A stretch of 64,000 nucleotides of DNA. Source: Hexactinellida sp. DTS-2022. Taxonomy: Eukaryota; Porifera; Hexactinellida. Below are positions 1-11,400 of this stretch, piece after piece. Where the stretch lies: assembly GCA_028753945.1 (NCBI GenBank), contig JAPNXP010000001.1, positions 12,514,501 through 12,578,500 on the forward strand. The letters run 5' to 3'. Below the pieces are notes generated by a model. That model was not told where the DNA came from. It worked only from the letters and a program-made list of their open reading frames with translations, and ran no database searches. How positions within the stretch are numbered: position 1 is the first letter of the stretch; every line of letters begins with the position of its first letter. Position numbers and translations under genes: made by a program.

Positions 1-73
1 GCAACTACGGGATTATTATTAATTAATTAATTTAATTAATCTGGTGTTAATAACTACATAGCAGTGCTTACTG

Positions 74-581
74 CAGAGTTGCACGCGGGCCGAAATTTCT
101 AACCGCGGCCCGGCCCGCGGCCCGCAAAATTAAGTAAACCAGGCCCGCAGCCCGGCCCGCGCCCGCGACTGAATTATTCGGCCCGCAAAAAGCCCGCATG
201 GATTTTTTTGGCCCGCAAGAGGCCCGCATCTTGTTTGTTGCAGCTTGCAGCTTATATATAAATTTCAATATGTTTGTTATTAATATAAGGTGAAGAGGAT
301 TATTAGGGAACCCTTGAGTGAAACCGAGTTTGTGAAAACTGATGAATAAGGGAAAGATTAATTTCTTACTTCTATGTATTGCCAATTGGTAACTCGTGAC
401 AATTCAAAATAATAATGCGGATTATAATGGGAGGCATTCCGGGTCGGCCCTCGCGGCACGCAAAAATAGTTTTTCGGCCCGCACGGCCCGCGGGCCGAAG
501 TAAAAAGTCGGCCCGCAGCCCGCGGGCCGCCCGCGGGCTTGGTGCGGGCTTGCGGGCCGGGCCGGCCCGCGTGCAACTCTG
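74..581. mobile_element. hAT-type non-autonomous element (GC-rich)
   Basis: A 508-bp element with inverted ends: CAGAGTTGCACGCGGGCCG at 74-92 and its reverse complement at 563-581. It is flanked by a perfect 8-bp direct repeat GCTTACTG (66-73 and 582-589). An 8-bp target duplication and ends starting CAGAG are the hAT hallmark. The inner flanks are dense in GGCCCGC words on both arms, so the ends can fold into a GC-rich hairpin, and the centre is AT-rich. It has no transposase. Long open frames across it are composition artefacts. Confidence 0.85.
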
Positions 582-589
582 GCTTACTG

Positions 590-1119
590 CGTGTCAACTG
601 ATTCAGCATCAGTTGACTGCGTTAATTACAAATATCAGAGTGTATTCCTTGGGAAAACACCAGTACATATATTTACAGTTACTAGAATCTGTTTAACAAG
701 GTTATAAATCGTTTAACTACGTATATACTGTATACACAAGCAATTGATTGAAATACTATCACTAGCATTATGCAGCTTTATATACTTAAGGATTGTAGGA
801 ACGGTTCCATCTGACTATCTAAACCTCTCAACTTTCTCAAGCCATCCCATTGTGATATGTTCTCATAGCACGTCCATGGTACAGCTTTAAGCTAACTGCA
901 TTATTACTGATAGAACACAAGACAGTGGAACCAGTCTTTAAAAGGCCACCCAAGGGACTGGCCAAAAAATGGCTATAATACACAGGTAGTGGACAGAATA
1001 TTCGTGATTGTGCAGTGATGATACAATGTACTGGTATCAATCTCTAAATGTATTGAGTGGAGCACATATTACGCACGTTTGAATATCCTTGCTAATATCT
1101 ACTATATAATAGATAGTTG
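590..1119. other. Intergenic, no gene seen
   Basis: AT-rich sequence with stops in all frames and no recognisable exon or RNA gene. I see no repeat structure in it. Confidence 0.5.
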
Positions 1120-1121
1120 TA

Positions 1122-1445
1122 CACTCAAACCTCCTTTGTCCGAGCACTGTTGTCCGGAGGGTGGTCGTAACTGGAAATTTTCCAGGATCTCAGAAATACA
1201 ATGGCTTGTACATGTGAAATCCCAAAGTGTCTGATACATATTTTCCAGATTCATTCAAAAATCAAACATGATGTTTTTAGCTAGTTGTGGATAATTTTAG
1301 ATAGGTATTTGTTGCATAATTTTGTCATTAAACAACATTTTTTTGGTTAAATGAAACCATAATTAGCTTGGCTTTACACCAATAAGAGTGCCCGATTGAG
1401 GGAAGTGCTCGTATCTGGGAGATCCGGTTCTCGGAGGGTTGAGTG
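1122..1445. mobile_element. Tc1/pogo-like MITE with TA duplication
   Basis: The ends CACTCAAACCTCC (1122-1134) and GGAGGGTTGAGTG (1433-1445) are inverted copies flanked by TA on both sides (1120-1121, 1446-1447). TA duplication with short inverted ends is the signature of Tc1/mariner/pogo elements. It has no coding capacity. The following 1448-1933 holds no gene. A fragment near 1453 (GGGATTTTCAACTAGTGGGT) resembles a hAT end. Confidence 0.7.
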
Positions 1446-1935
1446 TATAAAGCAGGGATTTTCAACTAGTGGGTAGCGAGATAATTTTAAGTGGGTCACA
1501 GAACGATTAAACCTGAAAATTAAATCTAGACAAATTCATGAAATAATTCCCTGGACACAATTTTCGAGACCTCAAATTCCAAAAACATTCGTCCGCTCGC
1601 TCCATGTTCATAAGAAATACATTTTCTGAATATAAGTGTGCAGACCACTCATTTGGTACCTGCAAATATTCTCTTTAGTAAATTTAATAAGAAACAATCC
1701 AGTAAATCCTTGGATGCATGAAGTTTATTTGCAGTTTATTTGCACAAACGAAGATTTATAACTTTAGGATTATTATAAAATCAAGAATTGTATATTGAAA
1801 CACTGATAAACTTCACATATTTTTTGGTATCCAAACATTTTTATTAATATTAACTCGAATTAAGAAGAACTATCAAAATATAATTTAGTACAGTAAAATT
1901 ATTTTCGATCTAGTTAGTTATTGATGTTATATGTA

Positions 1936-2298
1936 CAGTAGAGCCTCTGAACAACGGACACCTTGGGACCGGAACCGTTGTCCGTTATTTAGAGGTTGCT
2001 TTTCTATTAGACATATGCTAAATAAATAAATCCGTGCCACGAGGGTTGTCCGCAGGGCCGCCGAGAGGATTACCAGAGGCTTTTCGGGCCCCGGGGCAAA
2101 ACAAGAATGATGGGCCTCTCTGGAACCTTTCCCAAACCCAAATGTTCATTTTTACACGATTTCCTTATTTTCACGGGCCCTTTAGATCCACGGGCCCCGG
2201 AGCAACTGTCCCCCCTACCCCCCCTCTTGGCGGCCCTGGTTGTCCGTTATTTAGAGGTTGTCCGCTATTTGGAGTGTCCGTTATGGGAGGCTCCACTG
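1936..2298. mobile_element. CAGTAGAGCCTC MITE (TA duplication), copy 1, interrupted
   Basis: The inverted ends CAGTAGAGCCTC and GAGGCTCCACTG are flanked by TA (1934-1935 and 2299-2300). The interior repeats the phrase TTGTCCGTTATTTAGAGG. A second copy lies at 44904-45090. This copy is longer because another element (2053-2238) has inserted in it; the other copy keeps the empty site. Tc1/pogo-like by its TA duplication. Non-coding. Confidence 0.8.
2053..2238. mobile_element. hAT-type MITE nested in the CAGTAGAGCCTC MITE
   Basis: This 186-bp element has ends CAGGGCCGCCGAGAGG and CCCCTCTTGGCGGCCCTG, which are near-perfect inverted copies. It is flanked by the 8-bp duplication GTTGTCCG (2045-2052 and 2239-2246). 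The sister copy of the host element has a single GTTGTCCG at 45031-45038, which is the pre-insertion site. The insertion is therefore demonstrated within this window. Non-coding. Confidence 0.88.
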
Positions 2299-2470
2299 TA
2301 TTAATTTAAAGTAATTCTATATACTGTAGTTTAGAAACATCACGTACAACTAATTATAAAGGAATAATTTATAATTGTAGGATTAGCATAAAATTGAATA
2401 AAATATGAAGTTAGAAGTTAGCTAAAGACCTATTCTATAGGAGAATAATAAATAAAGTGATTTTGTTAAC

Positions 2471-3637
2471 CTATTGTACATTCTGTATAAATTCATCGAC
2501 TTCAGAATCACTATAGCCAAGTGATGCTTTAAGGAAGGCTTTACATGCAATTGTTGCTGTATTGGATGCAAGCTCCTTTCTCAAATCCTCATCCATATCG
2601 GGTAACAATGTTGATAACATTTGTAAGTTATCTCGCAGCACAGTATCGTAGACACGTGTTGCTTTTATGTGGATTGCAGGAAAATTCTTAGAACTATTTC
2701 GCTTAATAACTTGTTTGTCGCTGTTTTCCAGAGTTTTCTTAATGCTACTAGATATGCTCCTTATGGTAGAGTGGTAAGTTTGGAATTCAGCCATTAACTC
2801 ATTGGTATGTAGTGCATCAGATAGGAACTTTAATTCCTGATACTTGATTCCTCTTTCCCTTCCTTCCGAGTGTGTATAACAATACGCTACACAACCAATG
2901 ACAGCAACAACAGCAGCTATTCCCCCCGTTGCAGCAGCTCCCATAGCTAAAGCGCCACCTGTTGCCCCCAAGTACCCAGTAGCTGTTGTTGCTAATGATG
3001 TCGTCATCAGAGAGCTACCAGCTGATGCCAAAGAGCTCGCGACACCTACTCCACCTGCAATGCCACCAATAGCACCAGTTTCAAGTCCACTCTTGACGAA
3101 AGAAGAAAATTTCATTTTGAGATCATTTTCATTCTTTCGAAATTTACAAGTTCTCTTTAGCTTTTCTACAGCCATGGATAAGTGCTTTAAATCTGTATTG
3201 GCACTCTGTAAGAATTGATTGTGGTGTTTCACTAATTCTGAGTTAGTCGAAGGATAATGTCTTGAATCCTCAATTCTTAGTTTGTATGTATTGTCAATCA
3301 TTTAAAATTCATTTAGTTGGACCCCAACATCTGAATTAAGTTTAATTCCTTCTTCTAGCTCAGTTTTGAACTTATCAAAATTAAATATCAGACTTTCGAA
3401 ATCAATTGCACTTCTCTCTCCCACAGCCCAATCTGCCACCCATTTCAAACAGTTCCTTTTTTGACTGAGATCTTTGAACAGGTTAATAGAGTGATTCACA
3501 TCTGTCAGTAATTGTCTGTAAGCAAGCATAGTATCATCTCGTTCAAAAGAGCTGAAGGGACTTATGGCCATGTTTCTAGAATCTCGATAATTCACGCTTC
3601 CACTAGAAAGAGAACTATAAATTATACTGTAACCCAT
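2471..3637 (-). pseudogene. Broken gene for a Gly/Ala-rich hydrophobic-segment protein (paralogue 1)
   Basis: Two same-frame open segments (3637-3302, 111 aa; 3301-2471, 276 aa) are separated only by one TAA at 3304-3302, so the whole reads as 387 residues with an in-frame stop. The N-terminal part is helical and charged. The second part has a 70-residue hydrophobic Gly/Ala/Ser/Thr-rich stretch (residues ~71-142 of the 276-aa part), then a helical tail with the motif IKATRVYD. The homologous gene at 6342-7601 aligns across the stop position, so the stop lies inside the ancestral reading frame. I do not recognise the family. The layout (helices, glycine-rich membrane-type hairpin, helices) recalls ApoL or IFI6/27-like proteins, but that is a resemblance only. 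The ATG at 3637 is the first in frame. It is probably a pseudogene; stop readthrough or a sequencing error are alternatives. Confidence 0.6.
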
Positions 3638-3845
3638 AGGCTATTTTAGCGTGTATTAACAGAAATTTTGTCTGATTTTTATTTCAACTTTGTAGTATTT
3701 GATTTACTTCGTGTATGGTTTCAAATAGTGTAATTTCTAGTAAATTTTGACTAATTTAATCAACAAAGTTTTGAAGTTGTTGATTGAAAACAATTCCTGA
3801 GCTTTTATGTTTAGTTCGATTATAGAATTTGTTTTATAAAACATT

Positions 3846-3932
3846 ACGAGCCCTTCGGTCTCGGTCGCTTTGCGACAGATTGGTGCTACGCACCTCAAGT
3901 TAACGGCCGCTACGCGGCCTTACTCCTCACTA
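3846..3932 (+). repeat. GAGCCC-family 5' block (truncated copy)
   Basis: It begins ACGAGCCCTTCGGTCTCGG and continues through small GC-rich palindromes such as GGCCGCTACGCGGCC, to CTTACTCCTCAC. The same block starts the longer copies at 15715 and ends the minus-strand copy at 42254. Here the rest of the element is missing. Confidence 0.75.
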
Positions 3933-3944
3933 AACAATTGATTA

Positions 3945-4043
3945 CAGTGTAACATCGATTTGGTAACGTTCGATTTAGTAATGACATCGATTTAGTAATG
4001 ATTCTAGATGTCCCGTCGACATGACTAAATCGATGTTACACTG
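3945..4043. mobile_element. Short TA-flanked MITE
   Basis: The ends CAGTGTAACATCGATTT and AAATCGATGTTACACTG are perfect inverted copies, with TA on each side (3943-3944, 4044-4045). The interior repeats ATCGATTTAGTAATG. Pogo/Tc1-like by duplication. The 4046-4370 region holds a poly-T run (4086-4098) and no gene. Confidence 0.75.
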
Positions 4044-4372
4044 TACATAGTAATATTTGTCATAGTTATATCTTATATATTAAATCACAATGATTTTTTT
4101 TTTTTTTTGTTCGGAATTGATTGAGGAACTGGTAAGAGCTGCAGACTTGAAATTTGGCAGAGGGTTGGGAAATAATGTTTCTAGGAACAAGTTCTAATAT
4201 CTAAGAAAAATATTCATGTCTTCCCTCTCAAAATGTGTCAAAACTATCAGCTGTTAAGTATGCATTATAGAAAGCCTAACTGAGACTGCAATTTAATTGG
4301 CTGAAAAAATAAATAAAAATAATTCTGGGTCAATAAATTTGACCAATAAATTTTACCCTATAAGTTAGTATA

Positions 4373-4515
4373 CAGTCGAAATCGGATTATTTTGTCCAAT
4401 TCTTTGCATGGATAATTCGACAAAATAATCCGATAAGACAAATAAACCCGATAATTCGTAATGGTAAATCAAATTTTTCCTCGAATATTAGGACAAAATA
4501 ATCCGATTTCGACTG
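4373..4515. mobile_element. TA-flanked pogo-like MITE
   Basis: The ends CAGTCGAAATCGGATTATTT and its complement (AAATAATCCGATTTCGACTG at 4496-4515) are inverted and perfect over at least 20 bp. TA duplications lie at 4371-4372 and 4516-4517. 143 bp long, non-coding. From 4518 to 5228 I see only AT-rich sequence without genes. Confidence 0.82.
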
Positions 4516-5228
4516 TACTTCAATAGTCCCATTAATCGCATAAATAGTCTATTTAGTAAAAGTTTAACTCAAACCTTTCATTCCACCTTATAAACTCTTC
4601 ATTTCCAAACTTTTGATTAATTAATCAATTAGATGTCAGATTTGCTACTCATAAACCCGAAAAAAGATATATTTGTTAGTTAGAAATAAATTTCGTATCA
4701 ATGATTTTTTAGCATGAATTAATGTATGATGAATTTACCGAGGATCATGAGCATATATTATTATTATTTAGTCTAAAATTTTGAGCTGTTTACTTTCTTT
4801 CTGAAATAACAAATTTGTCTATTCTAATTAAGGAATCAAAATTGTTGTAAATTCACGCGAGGGCCGAAGGCTCGAGAATAATTTGTGAGAACAGCTTAAA
4901 TATACTGCTTAGGGGGCCACTACATACTGTAAAGTAGAATCTGCTAAAGATTACTCTATACACGGTCATTTGTACATAGGCTAGCGGACAGCTATTATAA
5001 TTCCTAAATGATTTCCCGTAATATAATTTACCTGCGTATGAGGCCTTCGAACGTTACGTAACGCTTTCGAGGGGGGAGAAGGATTACGAATGTCACAGAT
5101 CGTACTTTTTATTCCAAAATGGCAAAAAACGTGACGTAAGGAAAGGGATGTATAATTTTCGTCAAATTTCCGTTACACTGCACAGTATCTAAATACAACA
5201 GGCATAACATTTGAAAAGGTATTTGCCA

Positions 5229-5590
5229 TGAATACAAGCGAGGGCCGCAGGCCCGAGTGCAAGTTGTAAGAACGCGCGTAGCGCGGACGAGCAGCTTGTA
5301 CATATAATACCCGTTGAAAGCTAACATTTAGGTCGATTTTGGATTTTCATTAATTTGTTACCTATTTTGTCTAAACAACAACAACAAATATTAATATAAT
5401 AAATGTATAAATGCGAAATTCGTGTTCAGCATACTTGTTTACCTATTATAACATTTGTTACCATTATAACATTTGACAGTTAGTTTCTATCTCATATATT
5501 AATGCGGTTTCTATCCCCCCATCACTTTAATACAATCCGGACAAACACACACAAACAACAATCGAGATTTAATAAGATAGATTATTCAAT
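5229..5590 (+). repeat. GAGCCC-related composite repeat with variant 5' block
   Basis: A GC-rich block (GCGAGGGCCGCAGGCCCGAG, 5230-5249) is followed by one copy of the ~143-bp unit found in tandem at 15.9-16.3 kb (marker words GTTGAAAGCTAAC, AACAACAACAAATATT, GAAATTCGTGTTCAGCATACTTG). The 3' tail ends in a CA-rich run and CAATCGAGATTTAAT. A matching 5' block alone is seen at 39576-39640. The tail resembles the microsatellite-tailed ends of RTE-type SINEs, but I cannot prove that. Confidence 0.65.
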
Positions 5591-5719
5591 AGATTGTTGA
5601 TAATTGATTTAGTAGAATTTACTTCATTTTAGAGTTTCGGTCATAATATAAATAAACTATAAAGTTTTCATATTCAGAATATGCGTACTTTTAAATTTTC
5701 CTTAGAATAGCCTATGCTG

Positions 5720-6066
5720 TAAATATTTTTTGTTTGTTTGTTTGTTTGTTTGTTTCTCTGGATGTATAAAAAGGATAAGGGAATAGAAACTGCATTAATA
5801 ATTGAGATGGAAACAAAACTTCCAAAATGTTATATTAGGGAAACAAGTATAACGACGCTTCTAAATTCTAATTTAAATATTGTTCTTGTTGTTTACAAAA
5901 ATATGCTTACAAATTATTAAAAATTAAAATGAACCTAGAAGCTGACTTCCAACTGGTATTATATCCAAACAAGTATGCTGATTATGAATCTCGCATATAT
6001 AAATTTAGAATATGAATATTTATTGTTGTAATTAACTATTGAATCATGCGAGACCGAAGGGCTAGT
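5720..6066 (-). repeat. GAGCCC-family copy, minus orientation, diverged
   Basis: It starts with a (TTTG)n run at 5727-5755, the reverse of the CAAA-rich tail, and carries the reversed 143-bp unit (CAACTGGTATTATA, ATGAATATTTATTGTTG). It ends with GAGACCGAAGGGCT at 6050-6063, the reverse of the AGCCCTTCGGTCTC start. A short apparent open frame inside it is not a gene. Confidence 0.65.
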
Positions 6067-6341
6067 ATAATATCAAAGCATCAGACTTGTTAATAGGAAC
6101 ACAGAAAAGTTAAATATAGATTCAGGAGTATACAAGATATAATTCCACTAATCTATTACAATGCAAGTGGCACTGGTTAATACTAATTCAAGACAATTCA
6201 AACAAATTTAGACAGTCCCCTTGTGTTCCTACTAACGAGGGCCTACTGTATTAATAATAGAACTATGAACCTATACACGTATGATATAAAATTTCTCTAA
6301 AATAAAGTATATGAGTGAAAAGTTCTTAAATCTTTTTAGGT

Positions 6342-7601
6342 TTACTGTAAATTTCCGATAAATATAACGCCCTCAGAGTCCTTAAGGAACGCCTTGCATG
6401 CTATTGCAGCTGCATTACCCGCCGTGATCTTCCTCGTGGCCTCTCCCATTCCTGGTCCCGATTCTAGCTTTTCCAAGGTGTCATCAAAAGCTCTATCATA
6501 TACTCGTGTTGCCTTAATCGTATTGCCAGGAGGTCTCAAGTTTTCAACCATTTCCTGGGATTCCCTAGATTTCATCTCAAATGTTTCACATGTTTCAATG
6601 GTATTATCAATGGTATATAATATATTAGCTATTTCCAAATGGTGCGTCTGGAACATATTAAGCATGCCATTATCGTGGAGGGCATCAGAGAGCTTCTTTA
6701 GCTCCTCATACTTTACGGCTCGACATTTCGATTTATCATTAACATACAGGGGCGTAGACTCGGGATGGGGATTGGTAGGGCCATTGGGCCTAGACTCAGG
6801 ATTGGTAGGGCCATTTATGCTAACTTTCATAATACTTAATAGAAGATGATGGCTCTTGACAAATTATTGGTAGGGCCATGGCCTCACCAACCCTACCGGA
6901 GCCTACGCCTATGACATAAGTATTTGCAATCTTAGAGATTAGTGACAATGCTACAAAGCATGTGGCTGGCCCAATACCGCACATTAACAAAGCGATAACA
7001 CTCGTTATCTTGACAACACTCCCTACTAATAGAGCAGTTCCATATTGTGGATTCTTATGCTGGATAGTTTCAGGATCCTTTATTTTAGTAGGAGATTGGA
7101 ACAATTTATCAAAATTGGTTTGAATTTTATTTGAAAAATCATTTAGGTGTTCCACGAATAGCGACTGATCGAAACCTGACTGTTTCATTTCCTGAATTCG
7201 TTGTTGATAAGATTCTTCATTCATTTTCATACCTCTCATCTCGATAAACAAATGTGTGTATTGTTGGATTCCTTTCTCTATTTCTGCTTTAAGTTTTTCC
7301 AATTTATTTTCGTATTATCGTAATTAATTGAGTCTTTATTTCCCACTATGTCGTCTCTAAACCATTCCAAGTAAGTTCTCCCAGCCTCAAGATCCTCAAA
7401 CAGATTAACAGAATAGTTTATATCTGTCAACAGCTTTTTGTAGGCCGGTAATATGTCATCTCTGACTCTGATAACAGTTTCAGAAAACTCGACATAGCTA
7501 GCCAATGCTACTCTGTGATAACTATTATAATATTTAGCCTCCATAAATTTAGTTCGGAAGCCTAAATGTCGGTGGCCAAACGATTTATAATTGGTAAACA
7601 T
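6342..7601 (-). pseudogene. Broken gene for a Gly/Ala-rich hydrophobic-segment protein (paralogue 2)
   Basis: Three minus-strand open segments in changing frames (7601-7278, ~7302-6820, 6830-6342) together align with the gene at 2471-3637. Shared landmarks, in order, are a LLTDxNxSxNLF helix motif, an acidic-basic helix (KxExxxGI), a hydrophobic segment (about residues 97-140 of the middle piece), KYxELKxLSDALH, IKATRVYD and a C-terminal IACKAFLK. The first frame change falls at an A-run (GGAAAAAC). The second coincides with a short insertion holding direct copies of ATTGGTAGGGCCA at about 6770-6880. No intact reading exists, so I call it a pseudogene. Introns with poor splice sites are less likely. 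The function of the family is unknown. Confidence 0.6.
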
Positions 7602-7618
7602 TCTTTAATTATAATTAG

Positions 7619-7791
7619 TGTTAGATCACACTGTGACTAAACAGACCTCCCACTAGTACACACTTAGTATAGGACTATCATTAGTTATATATTAGATCTC
7701 GTAGCTGCATTTAGTAATGCAAGCGAATCTTAATTCTGTAATTCTTTATCAGTCAATAAACTTATATCTCTTAAGTCTACGACGCACAACA
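7619..7791 (+). repeat. 5' LTR of the Ty3/gypsy element
   Basis: 173 bp, starting TGTTAGATCACA and ending GCACAACA. It matches 12037-12212 over its whole length with scattered differences. It starts TG and ends CA as LTRs do. An AATAAA-like word lies near its end. Flanking duplication is not clear (ATTAG before, GTAGT after). Confidence 0.88.
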
Positions 7792-7812
7792 TAATTACAG
7801 AATTGACTTAAC

Positions 7813-8459
7813 CCCATGGCGACGAATCATCCGACAGTTCCCCCTCTCCCGAAAAGGAGCGCATATCCGATTGGCGCGTAATATTCGAAGCGAGCACGGA
7901 AGCGATACGAACTCACGACGACGGAGAGAAACGCCTACTGCAAATGCTACCTGCATACGTAAACCGCACCTTTGAAGACCGAGAGTGCGTTCGCGAGATC
8001 GTAAAGACCGCAGCTACTGCTAGTGAGGCACTCGATGCACTCGCCGCTACTCTGGACCCGCCAATAGACCAATATAGCTCCAGGCAAGCCCTCTGCCGGC
8101 TCACCGGCAAACCTGGCGAATCTATCGACCACCTATACTTCAAAGCAAAACGTTTGGCAGCGGAAGCAGGAGTCGACCTGAAGTTTGTGGCTTCTCTGAT
8201 AGCCTCCCAACTCCCGCGTGATGTTGAATCGAAAATCAAGGGTACAGTGGTCGAAATTGAGAGCGATCTTGGAGGCGCCGCTAGCAGGAAACTACTGATC
8301 GATATAAAAAGAGAACTGAACGACCGCGGACACGCACTAGACAAAGGTAGTCGAGACGTAGAGCGAATCGTCAAGGTAGCTTCGCTAGCGGGCCAGTCCA
8401 CCACAGAACCTCCTGTTTCCGACGGGGAAGAAGAACCGGATGCTCCCGAGAAACTATAG
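7813..8459 (+). pseudogene. gag: gag-like region of the Ty3/gypsy element
   Basis: The open frame runs from 7813 to the TAG at 8457-8459. The first in-frame ATG is 7944, but acidic, Ser/Pro-rich coding sequence continues upstream to 7813. An ATG at 7817 in another frame suggests a lost base near the original start. The protein is about 200 aa, helical, with no hydrophobic segment, and ends in an acidic stretch (DGEEEPDAPEKL). The zinc knuckles expected at the end of gag lie just downstream in the pol frame. The frame change from here to the zinc knuckles is -1, which could be programmed or a lesion. Confidence 0.65.
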
Positions 8460-11400
8460 CATACACCCAACAGAGGCGAGACAGGAGAGGTCAAGCATAC
8501 AAAGCTCTGCCACAACACCCGACGAGCTGTTACATATGTGGGGAAGATCACTTCTGGCGCTACTGTACAAAGAAATGCTGCCCCATCTGTGGAGGCAAGG
8601 GACATGGTATCAGCAATTGCCAAAGGAAGAAGTTCAGCGGAAGCAAGAGTCGTATCATGCAAATTTCCGAGCGCCACCCCGAATCCGAACTATCTGTGAT
8701 ACTATCAGTAAAGCTAGCAAATACACCAATGAAGATGATCCTGGATTCCGGCGCCGGGCCTTCAGTCCTTGACATAGGCACAGTCCGTGAGTTAGGCCTA
8801 GAGGATTCAATACGGCGACACGTAGGGACTGTGTATGGGGTAGGACAGAACCCAGTTCATCTAGTGGGGAATATCACTTTGGAAATCGACATAGGCGACG
8901 ACCAAATCGTACGGCATTCCTTTGGGGTCTTGCAAGATCCCAACAAAACCCGCATATTAGGCAGAGATCTACTGAGGAAATTCGGCCCCACAGAATTTGA
9001 TTGGAATACACAGCGCATACGATTGGGATTCGTCTGGAAAGACACACAAGCTATTCTGGAGGGTGGAGACCCTTTGATCCGCTCAGCAGTCTCCGCTCTC
9101 GAGAGCGAAGATTACTTAAAAGCGAAGGACCGTATTTTCAGTACTGTAAGTACACCGGGACGGATAAAAGTCTACATCAACACAGACCTACCCGATAACG
9201 AGCGATTGCAACTAGCCGCCTTAGTCGACGAATTCTCGGAAGTGTTCGCGGCCAACTCCAAGTCGCCTAACATCACGCCAAACGCTACTCACTCAATCGA
9301 TACCAGTGGCAGACTGCCCGTAAAACACAAACAGCGGCGCGTCTCCCCGGCTACTCAAGCCCTAATTGATGAACAAGTTGCAGAAATGCTGCATAACGGG
9401 ATCTGCCGCCCAACCAACTCTCCATGGAGTAGCCCCATAATCCTAATTACCAAGAAGGATGGAGGTACCAGATTCGTCGTTGATTATCGCGCTTTGAATG
9501 ACCTGACTCGCAAGGACGCTTATCCTATGCCCAACCCCCGCGATATTTTAGACAGCCTACACGGCGACCGTTACTATTCCTCGCTAGATTGCGCGAGCGC
9601 ATATTGGGCCGTAGCAATTGATCCCAAAGATCAAGCAAAGACAGCGTTTTCGACACCTGGGGGACATTTCGAAATGACACGAATGGCTTTCGGGTTGTGC
9701 AACAGCCAGGCGACCTACCAAAGGTTAATGGACAGCACTCTACACGGTGCCGAACGCTCCCATTCCTACATGGATGACATCTTGGTTCATTCCCCTGGTC
9801 TAGCGCTACACATCGGAGATCTCCGGGATACACTAATCCGACTCCGCCAGGCGAAGATCCAACTACGCGCCGACAAATGCGTCTTGGATTCCAGGAAATC
9901 GAATTCGTGGGACATACAATAACCCCAGACGGACACAAGGGACTCCCGAGCAACATTCAGCGGGTAACCACTTATCCACAGCCAAAGAATCGGACTGAAC
10001 TCCAGAGGTTCCTTGGACTAGTGAATTTCTATCACGATTACATACCCGACATGGCCAATGTAGCCGACCCCTTATACAAGCTGACTCGGAACGGTGAATC
10101 TCTCTTCTGGTATTGGGCCGCCCGCAACGCATTCGGTACCCTAAACAGGCTCTCACGAGCTCTCCAGTGATGTTGGGATACCCCGAATGGGATCGCCCGT
10201 TTTACTTACAAGCTGACGCTTCTCAGGTGGCTGTTGGAGGTGACTTTCCCAATTGGACAATGATAACAGATTCGCCCCCTGGCCTACTTCTCAACAGGAC
10301 TCAACCAGAGTCAGCGTAAGTACTCCGCTGGGAGATAGAGCGCGGGCCCTGATCGCGCTAAGTCGAAAATCCCGTGACTACCTTAAGGCGGCGTGCAAGA
10401 CAATCTTTCTAAGCGATCACAATCCATCACAATGGGAGAGGAAGCAGCGTGACCCGCGTAACAAATTCGCTAGGTGGATCCTAGAATTATAAGAACTGGA
10501 TTATGAGATTGGTTACGTGAAAGGGATAAATAACTCAGCTGCTGATTTCCTTTCCAGAATCGACTGCGAAATCGACAGCCAAGTGAACAAGGAAAGCGAG
10601 TTCATCGACAGATTTGTCTACAATATCCCCTCTAATCGCAACCTCCTAGATGAGATACTCGAGGAACAAACCAACGACCCAGCGATCGCATTCGTAGCGA
10701 AGCAACTAAACGAGCGGGGTATTGTACGGTCTTACGTTACAGAAACCAGCGCCTCGTACTATCCAACGGATTCGTAACACGTGAATAGCGTATTTGGTAC
10801 CTGATCGCATACGTGACACAGTCCTTACGCGTGTCCATAATGTCTCTCATCCAGGGATCAAGCGAACGCTTTATCTCCTGAAACAACAATTTACCTGGAA
10901 TGGCATGCATAGCGATGTCCGGAAGTTTTGCAAAGAATGTGGTATCTACCAACGGGAAAAGGGCACGACTAAAGCAAGAGAACCACTCGTGCCTAACCGC
11001 GCTGCACCGAGTCTCGGAAAATTGTAGCTTATAATGTAGCAACGTTCCCATGGGGAAGCGATCAAAACCGGTATTTTAAGTGGGTGGAAATCGCGCCCAT
11101 GCGCGACCAAACCTCGAGTTCAATTATGGCAGCTCTAAAGACATACTGGATTTACCGTCACGGCCCGACTCAGTGTGTCCTGAGTGATCAGGGCCCAACG
11201 TGGATGGATCCGAGATTCGCGAAGCCCCTGGACTTGCTAGGGGTAAAGAAGTTACGCTCGTCCCCATATCACCCAGAGGGTGACGGTCAGGCTGTGCGCA
11301 ATATCCAAACAGTAAAACAGACCCTAAGGTGTATTATTTCCGATCGCGAACTGGAGAAAGACTGCTGGCCTATTATACTCCAAGAGGTTGCACAATACCC

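Noticed and set aside
415-696. Proline/arginine-rich open frames in 68-696
   Set aside because: They come from the GGCCCGC composition of the hAT MITE. No conserved domain, and the element is bounded.
6394-6849. 151-codon open frame on the plus strand
   Set aside because: It is antisense to the paralogue-2 pseudogene, which has clear homology to 2471-3637. No independent support.
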